Shown: piece after piece, positions 8,567 through 15,592 of the stretch
Layout of the letters: the number at the start of each line of letters is the position of its first letter
How positions within the stretch are numbered: the first letter of the stretch is position 1
Source of the DNA: UBA5976 sp037137575
GTDB lineage: Bacteria; Actinomycetota; Actinomycetes; S36-B12; UBA5976
Length of the DNA stretch: 33,388 nt
Assembly: GCA_037137575.1 (NCBI GenBank)
Contig: JBAXKB010000010.1
Location: 1-33,388 of the forward strand
Direction: 5' to 3'
Translations under genes and position numbers: made by a program
Notes under the pieces: generated by a model
The model's input: only the letters and a program-made list of their open reading frames with translations
What the model was told of the DNA's origin: nothing
Database searches by the model: none

Positions 8567-9381
8567 TAGCGAGCACTCTTCGCGTGATGAATCTTTATCT
8601 GCGCCCGATAGAACGGAACTAAAACAATTCCCATGCCGATCAATCCAGTAATTGCTGTGCGCGGCTGGTTTAGAAAAGGTGAGAACCAACCGATGTTCGC
8701 GATGAAGCTGCCAAGCCAAACCCAGGCAACTGCCAGATACGGAACAGAATCAGCCTGCCAAAACTTGGCTAGCGGGTAGTTGTTTTCAGTAACTGTATGT
8801 TTTGGTAGCACAACTTGAAGTATTGCGAATACAACTGCGGCGGTTAGTAACCAGCCGAAAAAATTGCTCAGTGGAATTTGAGTTGTGGTGCCAGAATCTG
8901 CATGCCAGAGCCAGAATCCTTCATTGACCATCTGTGGGTCAAGGAATAGATCCCAAGTTGCCATCAGCCACGCAGCAATACCAATTTGAATCACTGGTTT
9001 CTTGTGCATTGAAGTAGCGATTAACCAGCACGGGTACATCATCATGAACCAAGCAAGCGGAATCAGTAGCGGAACATCCCAAAGCATCCAACCAAGCGAA
9101 GTGCTGTAGGAATAATCACCAAAAGGCAATCCAGTATGAACTCCTATTACCTCAGCGACAAAAGCTATCGGCAGCACAACTGCCACGAATGTTAGAACAA
9201 AGCGCAGTCCACGTGTCACAAACGCATGAGTCAGCGACTCTAAATAAAACGTGATTACGCCAAGAATTGTGACTACCAATCTGGTATCACCCTGCAAAAT
9301 TGGCCAGGAAATGTTTAAGGCGATGGTGATGGATAAAAGGGCAAGGGGAGCGTCGCGCAAGGTGCGCGCAAGATTATTCAT
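8566..9381 (-). CDS. cruF: Carotenoid 1,2-hydratase, CruF/DUF422 family
   Basis: A 271-residue polytopic membrane protein of the Caroten_synth (PF04240-type) family, which includes cyanobacterial CruF and haloarchaeal bisanhydrobacterioruberin hydratase. These add water to a terminal 1,2 double bond, producing the tertiary hydroxyl used for glycosylation or further desaturation. Family hallmarks seen: EVIGVHTGLPFGDYSYS after the third hydrophobic segment, VPLLIPLAWFMMMYPCW, the acidic AWDLFLDPQMV-like stretch (here TWDLFLDPQMVNEGFW) and WYxxPLxNFFGW-like IPLSNFFGWLL. About seven membrane segments are apparent. The ATG at 9379-9381 overlaps the crtA 3' end by 8 nt, and the TAA overlaps the next ATG by 1 nt, so the gene is embedded in a tightly coupled operon. 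Confidence 0.88.
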   Translation of the reverse strand: MNNLARTLRDAPLALLSITIALNISWPILQGDTRLVVTILGVITFYLESLTHAFVTRGLRFVLTFVAVVLPIAFVAEVIGVHTGLPFGDYSYSTSLGWMLWDVPLLIPLAWFMMMYPCWLIATSMHKKPVIQIGIAAWLMATWDLFLDPQMVNEGFWLWHADSGTTTQIPLSNFFGWLLTAAVVFAILQVVLPKHTVTENNYPLAKFWQADSVPYLAVAWVWLGSFIANIGWFSPFLNQPRTAITGLIGMGIVLVPFYRAQIKIHHAKSAR

Positions 9382-10084
9382 CAGCGCTCACCTGACTCAG
9401 ATCTACGCCATCTAATGTCCCGCTCATTGTTAATACTTTAAAGCGAGCAAAAAGTTCTTCGGCGTACCAACCTGTTTGATGAGTGCGAGCAACCACTGCT
9501 TGATGTGGGGCTTGGCGAGAGGCGAACTGCGTGATTGCATCGGTGTTTTGCCAGATACTGAAAGTACCTTGCAGGCCAACAGGAGCTTCGCCGATACCGA
9601 GTGTTGCGAGTAGGCCCGCAGTGTTGTGTAAATCGATTGATACTGGCGGCACGCTGCGCCAAAAACTGATCCACCAGCGTGGTTTGATGCGTGCCCGGGT
9701 TAGCGCTGCGGTTGGACCCGTCCAGCGCGTTACATCTTCGGGGATGAATGGAGTTTGCCCGGCCCATGTGCCTTTGGTACTTAGCGGTTCAAGTTCAGCG
9801 TGCGCAGACCCCGTCGCGATAGATTGCCATGCTTTGAACATCTTGCTAGTTGTGAAAGTTTTGTAATCGTCGTGATTAGCCCAAACGGTTAAGACAGCCC
9901 ACTGCTTTGGATTGGCATCACGCATTGTGAAAGTTCGGCCGGAACCGGTGCCTAAAAGTTTCCAGAAACTAAGACCAGCAACTTTTCGCATAGGTCGGCG
10001 ATGAAGTCCCATGTACATGAAAGCGCGCGCGACATGTTTTGGCGCAACAGTCCACGTATCGAGAACCACCAGCTGTTTGGTCAT
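9374..10084 (-). CDS. crtA: Spheroidene monooxygenase-like carotenoid ketolase (CrtA family)
   Basis: Resembles CrtA, the oxygen-dependent haem protein that inserts a keto group at C2 of acyclic carotenoids in purple bacteria. Family-like motifs are GRTFTMRDANPKQWAVLTVW near residue 50, the central FWRSVPP, and the C-terminal GWYAEELFARF followed by a Gly-Thr-Leu-Asp-Gly segment. Length is 236 residues from the chosen ATG at 10082-10084. The frame extends to a TTG at 10102, but the conserved protein begins at MTKQLVVLDTW. It lies 39 nt after gabT and overlaps cruF by 8 nt, so it leads the crtA-cruF-cruG-crtD block. The gap carries a tandem TTTGCGCC octamer and CACTAGTTAC next to the start. 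A related antibiotic-biosynthesis-monooxygenase-type fold with another carotenoid substrate cannot be excluded. Confidence 0.8.
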   Translation of the reverse strand: MTKQLVVLDTWTVAPKHVARAFMYMGLHRRPMRKVAGLSFWKLLGTGSGRTFTMRDANPKQWAVLTVWANHDDYKTFTTSKMFKAWQSIATGSAHAELEPLSTKGTWAGQTPFIPEDVTRWTGPTAALTRARIKPRWWISFWRSVPPVSIDLHNTAGLLATLGIGEAPVGLQGTFSIWQNTDAITQFASRQAPHQAVVARTHQTGWYAEELFARFKVLTMSGTLDGVDLSQVSADE

Positions 10085-10123
10085 GTAACTAGTGTGGCGC
10101 AAAGGCGCAAATGGTGCGCAGTG

Positions 10124-11476
10124 CTATGCGGTTGCCGCCACAAACTGTTCTGTGATTATGTCCAGCGCTTCGGTTAATAAATGATTTGGAATCACAAGCG
10201 GTGGCAAGAAGCGAAGTACATTTCCGTAAGTGCCAGCAGTTAGAACTACCAGCCCTTGTGCATGACAAGCTTTAGCAACTTTTGCAGTGAGTTCAGGATC
10301 TGGATTCTTTGTGCCTGGCTGCACAATTTCAACTGCAATCATCGCGCCACGGCCACGCACTTCACCGATAACCCCAGTTTGGGTAGCAATCGCGTTAAGC
10401 CTTGGCAGCATAATTGCCTCGATGTCTTTGGCGCGATTGACGAGGTCAAACTGTTCCATAGTTTCGATTGAACCCAGTGCTGCAGCGCAAGCCACTGGGT
10501 TGCCGCCATAAGTTCCACCGAGACCACCGGCATGAATTGCATCCATGATGTCGGCGCGACCAGTAACCCCAGCTAACGGCATGCCGCCAGCTATACCTTT
10601 AGCAGTTGTGATCAGATCAGGCACGATGCCTTCGTGTTCACTAGCAAACCAGTTGCCGGTGCGACAGAAACCAGTCTGTACTTCATCAGCAATGAACAAA
10701 ATGCCCTGCGCTTTTGCATAGTCAGCCAGTGCTGACATGAAGCCTGGTGCTGGAACAACGAAGCCACCTTCACCTTGAATTGGCTCCAAGACGATTGCTG
10801 CGATGTTACTGCCGCCAAGTTCCTTCTCCATGCGACTAATCGCGAGCTTCGCAGCATCTGGGCCAGAGAGTTCATCGTGGAATGGATAGGACGTAGGGAA
10901 TCGATAAATCTCAGGAGCAAACGGACCAAAAGTGTGCTTGTACGGCATGTTCTTTGCAGTCATACCCAAAGTTAGATTTGTCCGGCCGTGGTAACCATGT
11001 TCAAAAACAGCTATCGCTTGGCGCCCTGTTGCACTGCGCGCAATCTTCACTGCGTTCTCAACCGCTTCAGCGCCGGTATTAAATAGTGCCGAGCGCTTTT
11101 CGTGTGTTCCGGGTGTTAAGCGATTTAGGGCTTCGCACACTTCAACATATTCTTCATATTCGGTCACCATAAAGCAGGTGTGCGTGAAATCTTTAACCTG
11201 GGCGGTAATGCGATCTACTACAGCAGGAGCCGAGTTTCCAACGCTGGTTACCGCAATGCCAGAACCGAAATCAATTAGTTGATTGCCGTCTACATCAACA
11301 ACGATTCCGCCGGCAGCTTTCGCGATGAAGATAGGCAAGGTAGCGCCGACGCCCGCGCTAACAGCGGTAGTTCGGCGCTGGTGCAATGTTTGAGATTGTG
11401 GGCCCGGAATAGCGGTAGCCAGTACTCGCTTTTGCATGATTCCGTTGACAGCGTTGTCATCATTTATCGTGGTCAT
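10124..11476 (-). CDS. gabT: 4-aminobutyrate (GABA) aminotransferase
   Basis: A PLP-dependent class III aminotransferase of 450 residues that transfers the amino group of GABA (or 5-aminovalerate) to 2-oxoglutarate, giving succinate semialdehyde. Visible residues include NTGAEAVENAVKIAR at 133-147 (cofactor phosphate binding), the GYHGRT segment at 161-166, PIQGEGG at 232-238, Asp264 in the ADEVQTGF motif and the PLP-binding Lys293 in TTAKGIAGGMPL. The ATG at 11474-11476 lies 6 nt from a TACGAT box, consistent with leaderless transcription. It is divergent from an aldehyde dehydrogenase that could oxidise its product. The crtA start lies 39 nt downstream, so read-through into the carotenoid block is possible. 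Substrate preference within the GABA/ornithine/acetylornithine family is assigned by overall resemblance. Confidence 0.9.
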   Translation of the reverse strand: MTTINDDNAVNGIMQKRVLATAIPGPQSQTLHQRRTTAVSAGVGATLPIFIAKAAGGIVVDVDGNQLIDFGSGIAVTSVGNSAPAVVDRITAQVKDFTHTCFMVTEYEEYVEVCEALNRLTPGTHEKRSALFNTGAEAVENAVKIARSATGRQAIAVFEHGYHGRTNLTLGMTAKNMPYKHTFGPFAPEIYRFPTSYPFHDELSGPDAAKLAISRMEKELGGSNIAAIVLEPIQGEGGFVVPAPGFMSALADYAKAQGILFIADEVQTGFCRTGNWFASEHEGIVPDLITTAKGIAGGMPLAGVTGRADIMDAIHAGGLGGTYGGNPVACAAALGSIETMEQFDLVNRAKDIEAIMLPRLNAIATQTGVIGEVRGRGAMIAVEIVQPGTKNPDPELTAKVAKACHAQGLVVLTAGTYGNVLRFLPPLVIPNHLLTEALDIITEQFVAATA

Positions 11477-11488
11477 TGTGCAATCGTA
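11477..11488 (-). promoter_or_regulatory. Candidate leaderless -10 box of gabT
   Basis: On the minus strand TACGAT (11483-11488) precedes the gabT ATG by exactly 6 nt (TGTGCA). The TAnnnT shape and spacing would place the transcript start at the ATG. There is no Shine-Dalgarno in the gap. A mirror-image element serves the divergent gene. Confidence 0.45.
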
Positions 11489-11501
11489 TCCCTGACAGGC
11501 G

Positions 11502-11513
11502 TAGCGTAGGAGT
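11502..11513 (+). promoter_or_regulatory. Candidate leaderless -10 box of the aldehyde dehydrogenase gene
   Basis: TAGCGT at 11502-11507 lies exactly 6 nt before the ATG at 11514. The AGGAG between them is only 1 nt from the ATG, too close for normal ribosome binding. With the gabT element the whole 37-nt divergent spacer is accounted for by two back-to-back boxes. Confidence 0.4.
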
Positions 11514-12953
11514 ATGAAAACTGCCTATCCGTTTTGGATCGCTGGAAAGTCCACTATCAGCGACGAAATTGCCCAGGTAAAACATCCCACTGGTGAGTTA
11601 GTGGCGGAGCACTATGTGCCAACAGAAGCTGATGTGGAACTGGCAATCGCCGCGGCTTGGGCTGTGCGTCATGAGGCGGCTGCAACCTCGGCCGCGACTC
11701 GCGCTGAAGCACTTATGCACGTGTCAACACAGTTGCAGGCCCGCCATGAAGAAGTTGCACGCATCATCACTGATGAAGGCGGTAAGCCACTTATGTGGTC
11801 ACGCGTTGAAGTAAACCGCGCAATCAGCACTTTCAGGTGGGCAGCGGAAGAAGCCAGGCGTTTTGTTGGCGAATTGCAGCGCCTTGATACCGACCCAACA
11901 AGTGTTGGCCGACTCGGAATTATTCGCAGATTTCCACTGGGCCCGGTGTTAGGAATTGCGCCATTTAATTTCCCTCTTAACTTGGTTGCGCACAAGATCG
12001 CACCTGCGCTAGCTGTTGGAGCGCCAATCATCATTAAGCCAGCTGCGTATACCCCGATTAGTGCCCTAATTATTGGCGAGATTTTGAGTGAGACAAATTT
12101 GCCAGAAGGCATGTGGTCTATCCTGCCAATTTCGCGAGAAGCAACGGCTGCAATTACCGCAGACGTGCGCTTGCCGATCCTTTCCTTCACTGGTTCAGAC
12201 ACAGTTGGATACCAAATTCAAAGAGAGATTCCACACAAGCATGTAATTTTGGAACTCGGCGGCAACGCGGCTGCCGTAGTACTTGATGACTGGTCAAGTG
12301 AGCAAGACATCGAGTTTGCTGCAACGCGCATTGCAACATTCGGTGCGTCACAGGCGGGCCAATCTTGCATCTCGGTGCAGCGCGTATTTATCCATGATTC
12401 GCTCTACGACCAACTGGTGCCAAAAATAGTGGAGAAGACCGCAGCATTAACTGTTGAAGACGCTTATAACGAGAGCACTGTTGTTGGTCCGCTGATTAAT
12501 GAAGCGGCGGCGCAACGCGTTCAAGAATGGGTGAATGAAGCAGTAGCCGCTGGCGCAACTTTACTGACAGGTGGAACCCGCGACGGTTCGTACTATGCGC
12601 CAACAGTGCTTGCCGATGTGCCTGCTGATGCCAAGGTTGCGGCGTGCGAGGTGTTTGGTCCGGTAATCGTTCTGGCCAAAGTGTCATCAACACAAGAAGC
12701 TTTCAATGCAGTTAACAATTCTGATTTCGGGTTACAGGCAGGTGTTTTCACACACGACATTCAGACTGCGTTTCTTGCCCAAAGCACACTGGAAGTTGGC
12801 GGCGTAATTATTGGCGATGTCCCAGCATTTCGCGCAGATCAAATGCCCTACGGCGGCGTGAAAAATTCTGGTGTTGGCAAAGAAGGCGTGCGTTGGGCGA
12901 TGGAAGATTTAACGCACGAGCGCATCATGGTGCTCACTGGCCTGGAACTCTAG
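11514..12953 (+). CDS. NAD(P)-dependent aldehyde dehydrogenase, probable succinate-semialdehyde role
   Basis: A 479-residue member of the ALDH superfamily. Catalytic residues are in place: Asn152 in FNFP, Lys175 in IIIKPA, Glu247 in LELGGN and the nucleophile Cys285 in GQSCISVQR. The GQSCISVQR form and shortened C-terminus resemble the ALDH subgroup with lactaldehyde/ALDH21-like enzymes rather than E. coli GabD. Its divergent pairing with gabT suggests oxidation of succinate semialdehyde or another amine-derived aldehyde, but this is inference from context; I give no symbol. It starts at ATG 11514 and ends TAG 12951-12953, 13 nt before the inferred dxr start, so dxr may depend on its transcript. 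Confidence 0.85.
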   Translation: MKTAYPFWIAGKSTISDEIAQVKHPTGELVAEHYVPTEADVELAIAAAWAVRHEAAATSAATRAEALMHVSTQLQARHEEVARIITDEGGKPLMWSRVEVNRAISTFRWAAEEARRFVGELQRLDTDPTSVGRLGIIRRFPLGPVLGIAPFNFPLNLVAHKIAPALAVGAPIIIKPAAYTPISALIIGEILSETNLPEGMWSILPISREATAAITADVRLPILSFTGSDTVGYQIQREIPHKHVILELGGNAAAVVLDDWSSEQDIEFAATRIATFGASQAGQSCISVQRVFIHDSLYDQLVPKIVEKTAALTVEDAYNESTVVGPLINEAAAQRVQEWVNEAVAAGATLLTGGTRDGSYYAPTVLADVPADAKVAACEVFGPVIVLAKVSSTQEAFNAVNNSDFGLQAGVFTHDIQTAFLAQSTLEVGGVIIGDVPAFRADQMPYGGVKNSGVGKEGVRWAMEDLTHERIMVLTGLEL

Positions 12954-12966
12954 AAGGTGACTGCAA

Positions 12967-14172
12967 ATCTCTAGTTCGCCTCGTCGCATAGTAATTCTTG
13001 GGTCCACAGGTTCTATTGGCACGCAAGCACTCGACATCGTTTCGGCTAATCCTGAACTGTTTTCAGTAATTGCGATATCCGCAGCTGGCGGGAACCTTGC
13101 GCTTTTAGCGCAGCAGGCAATTTCATTTGGGGTGGAAACAGTTGCTGTTGGCGAAGCTAATGCTCAGCAAAAACTTGCAGAGTTACTAAAAGAAACTGCC
13201 GATCGACTTGGCGTAACAAAATTGCCGACAATTTTGACTGGAGTAGATGCAGCAACACAGGTTGCGGCGCTTGAGTGCGATGTTGTGCTTAACGCAATCA
13301 CTGGAGCTGCTGGCCTGATGCCAACAGTTGCCGCGTTGCAAGCTGGTACACAGTTGGCACTTGCTAACAAAGAATCGCTAGTTATCGGTGGGCGAGCAGT
13401 AACAGCGCTTGCTAAACCTGACCAAATCATTCCGGTCGATTCCGAGCATTCAGCGCTGGCGCAATGTTTACGTGCTGGCAGTTTCACGGAAGTTCAAAAG
13501 TTAGTACTCACTGCAAGTGGCGGACCATTTAGAAATTCCACTCGCGAACAATTAGAAACGGTTACTCCAGAGCAAGCATTGGCGCATCCAACTTGGTCCA
13601 TGGGTCCAGTTGTCACAATTAACTCGTCAACGATGTTCAACAAGGGACTTGAGATTATCGAAGCTCATCTGCTTTTCAATATTCCATTTGAACAAATCGA
13701 AGTTGTGGTTCATCCACAATCCGTGGTGCATTCAATGGTCGAATTTGTTGATGGTTCCACAATTGCGCAAGCAAGCCCGCCTGACATGCATTTACCGATC
13801 GCGCTTGGACTGGGCTGGCCAGACCGAGTGGCAAACGCCGGCAGTGCATGCGATTGGTCAACCGCAAGTACCTGGACATTTGAGCCAGTCAACGATGATT
13901 TATTCCCAGCAGTGCGGATGGCAAAACGTGTTGGTCAGTTTGCTGGCACAGCGCCGGCGGCTATGAACGGTGCCAACGAAATTGCAGTGGCTGCATTTTT
14001 AGCGGGGCACATTTCCTACCTTGGCATCATGCGTTTAGTGCAGTCAGTTGTTGAGCAGCACATTCTGAATGGCTTTATGTCAGATGAAGACATGACAATT
14101 GATGATGTATTAACAGCAAGTAACTGGTCGATGCAATACGCACAGCAGTTGCTTGAACATGGAGGTTTCTAG
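12967..14172 (+). CDS. dxr: 1-deoxy-D-xylulose 5-phosphate reductoisomerase, non-canonical start
   Basis: Second enzyme of the MEP isoprenoid pathway: NADPH-dependent conversion of DXP to MEP. All core motifs are present: GSTGSIG (residues 12-18, NADPH), ANKESL (133-138), VDSEHSA (157-163; metal-binding Asp/Glu), TASGGPFR (183-190), NSSTMFNKGLEIIEA (219-233) and HPQSVVHSMVEF. The nearest standard start is GTG 13132, which would delete the first 55 residues and the nucleotide-binding motif. Upstream the frame is open to a TGA at 12958 but contains no ATG, GTG or TTG, only CTG 12961, ATC 12967 and later ATA/ATT. AGGTGA at 12955-12960 is well spaced for ATC 12967, giving a normal-looking 401-residue protein. 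A 1-nt frameshift from GTG 12957 is the rival explanation. The TAG abuts the GTG of rseP. Confidence 0.9.
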   Translation: MSSSPRRIVILGSTGSIGTQALDIVSANPELFSVIAISAAGGNLALLAQQAISFGVETVAVGEANAQQKLAELLKETADRLGVTKLPTILTGVDAATQVAALECDVVLNAITGAAGLMPTVAALQAGTQLALANKESLVIGGRAVTALAKPDQIIPVDSEHSALAQCLRAGSFTEVQKLVLTASGGPFRNSTREQLETVTPEQALAHPTWSMGPVVTINSSTMFNKGLEIIEAHLLFNIPFEQIEVVVHPQSVVHSMVEFVDGSTIAQASPPDMHLPIALGLGWPDRVANAGSACDWSTASTWTFEPVNDDLFPAVRMAKRVGQFAGTAPAAMNGANEIAVAAFLAGHISYLGIMRLVQSVVEQHILNGFMSDEDMTIDDVLTASNWSMQYAQQLLEHGGF

Positions 14173-15546
14173 GTGTCAGGCTCTTTCGGCGTACTGATTT
14201 TCGTTCTGTCACTTTTGGCATCAATTGGCTTGCACGAAATTGGTCACATGGTGCCAGCCAAGAAGTTTGGGGTACGTGTCAGCGAATACATGATTGGGTT
14301 CGGTCCAACTCTGTGGTCGCGAGTACGAGGTGAAACTGAATACGGTTTGAAAGCAATCCCACTTGGCGGTTATGTGCGTTTGATTGGCATGTTTGGTCCT
14401 GGCAAAAACCAACCCAGCGAATTTTCTCAAACTGAAGTAGCTGATGCTCCCCATGAATCTGATGAACATTCGCAAGATTTGCTCGAGGATGAAGATGAAA
14501 GAGGCTTCTTTGGCTCGCTAATCGAAGGTGCCCGCCAAAGTTCATTGCGAGAGATTCGACCAGGCGAAGAAGCACGCGCTTTGTATAACCTTTCAGCACC
14601 GAAGAAGTTCATCATTATGTTCGGTGGACCATTCATGAATTTCTTGATTGCCTGCATACTGTTCACGATTGCCTGTGTCTTTGTCGGCACTTCAGTGCCA
14701 ACTACTTCTGTTGCGGCAGTTGTTGCGTGTGTTCCAACTACCGACAATCCAACAGGCATTGAATCCACTGATGGCTCGTGTGCTGATGGTGTGGCCTCCG
14801 CCGCTCATTTGGCTGGCTTGCAATCGGGCGACACCCTTTTAGCAGTTAACGGCGTACAACTGAGCGCCTGGGAAGATTTGGGCAATGCGGTTAGTTCACT
14901 TGCCAATAAGTCAGCGGTTTTGAAATTTGACCGCGATGGTCAGATCAAGTCGGTAACAGTAATTTTGCCTGCTCGAGACATTCCGATTTATGACGCCGGG
15001 GTTGATACCGGCAAAACGCAGACAGTTGGGTTCGTTGGTGTTCGTCCTGCGTTTGAATCCCAGACTGACTCGCTTAGTTCGATGCCAGGTTTTATTTGGC
15101 AGCAGGTTACAGGCACAGGGTCAGCGATCCTGTCGTTTCCTAAAGCCGCCTTTGGGATGGCGCAGAGCGTGTTCACGTCTAAACCGCGCGCAGCTGATGG
15201 TCCCGTGAGTGTGATTGGGATTGGCCAGATAAGCGGCCAGATCGCATCCGATCAAGGCGCAACTACAACCGATAAAACATGGTCATTTTTGATGATGATT
15301 GCCTCGCTGAACATGTTCTTATTTATGTTCAACCTAGTGCCGGTTTTGCCGCTCGATGGTGGTCATTTAGCTGCCGCTATTTACGAAGGGGCTCGCCGAC
15401 AAATCGCCAGACTGCGCCGTAAACCATTGCCAGGACCAGTCGATACTGTGCGAATGATGCCGCTGGCTTACGTGATGGGTGTACTGCTGATCGGACTATC
15501 CATAATCTCAATCGTTGCCGACCTGATTAAGCCGATTGCGTTCTAA
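14173..15546 (+). CDS. rseP: RIP site-2 zinc metalloprotease, RseP/Rip1 family
   Basis: An intramembrane protease that cleaves membrane-bound anti-sigma factors or signal remnants. The zinc-binding HEIGH is at residues 21-25 within the first membrane segment. The second catalytic motif, NLVPVLPLDGG, is near 387-397 in a later membrane segment. A PDZ domain lies at roughly 190-270 (GLQSGDTLLAVNG). An acidic insert rich in Glu/Asp/Ser at about 80-120 lies before the second membrane segment and is unusually long. GGAGGT at 14161-14166 is 6 nt from the GTG start, which directly follows the dxr TAG. The dxr-rip-ispG-GNAT order matches Mycobacterium (Rv2870c to Rv2867c), supporting the assignment. 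The 457-residue length is slightly above the mycobacterial protein because of the insert. Confidence 0.93.
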   Translation: MSGSFGVLIFVLSLLASIGLHEIGHMVPAKKFGVRVSEYMIGFGPTLWSRVRGETEYGLKAIPLGGYVRLIGMFGPGKNQPSEFSQTEVADAPHESDEHSQDLLEDEDERGFFGSLIEGARQSSLREIRPGEEARALYNLSAPKKFIIMFGGPFMNFLIACILFTIACVFVGTSVPTTSVAAVVACVPTTDNPTGIESTDGSCADGVASAAHLAGLQSGDTLLAVNGVQLSAWEDLGNAVSSLANKSAVLKFDRDGQIKSVTVILPARDIPIYDAGVDTGKTQTVGFVGVRPAFESQTDSLSSMPGFIWQQVTGTGSAILSFPKAAFGMAQSVFTSKPRAADGPVSVIGIGQISGQIASDQGATTTDKTWSFLMMIASLNMFLFMFNLVPVLPLDGGHLAAAIYEGARRQIARLRRKPLPGPVDTVRMMPLAYVMGVLLIGLSIISIVADLIKPIAF

Positions 15547-15580
15547 GCACCTGGGTCAGGCGTAATGGGTGATTGTGCCT

Positions 15581-15592
15581 GATAATAGAGGT
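15581..15592 (+). promoter_or_regulatory. Candidate leaderless -10 box of ispG
   Basis: GATAAT at 15581-15586 (5 of 6 matches to TATAAT) precedes the ATG at 15593 by 6 nt. It lies in the 46-nt rseP-ispG gap. The intervening AGAGGT could alternatively be a closely spaced Shine-Dalgarno. No -35 match. Confidence 0.35.

Noticed and set aside
8567..8719. N-terminal extension of the GT2 glycosyltransferase to 8719
   Set aside because: It would lie inside cruF; the TAATG junction at 8564-8568 gives a better start and the extension lacks homology.
11669..12202. 177-codon open frame antisense to the aldehyde dehydrogenase
   Set aside because: It lies wholly inside a gene with intact catalytic motifs and shows no domain or ribosome binding site.
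13132..14172. dxr starting at GTG 13132
   Set aside because: This would remove the GSTGSIG nucleotide-binding motif that is clearly encoded upstream in the same frame.
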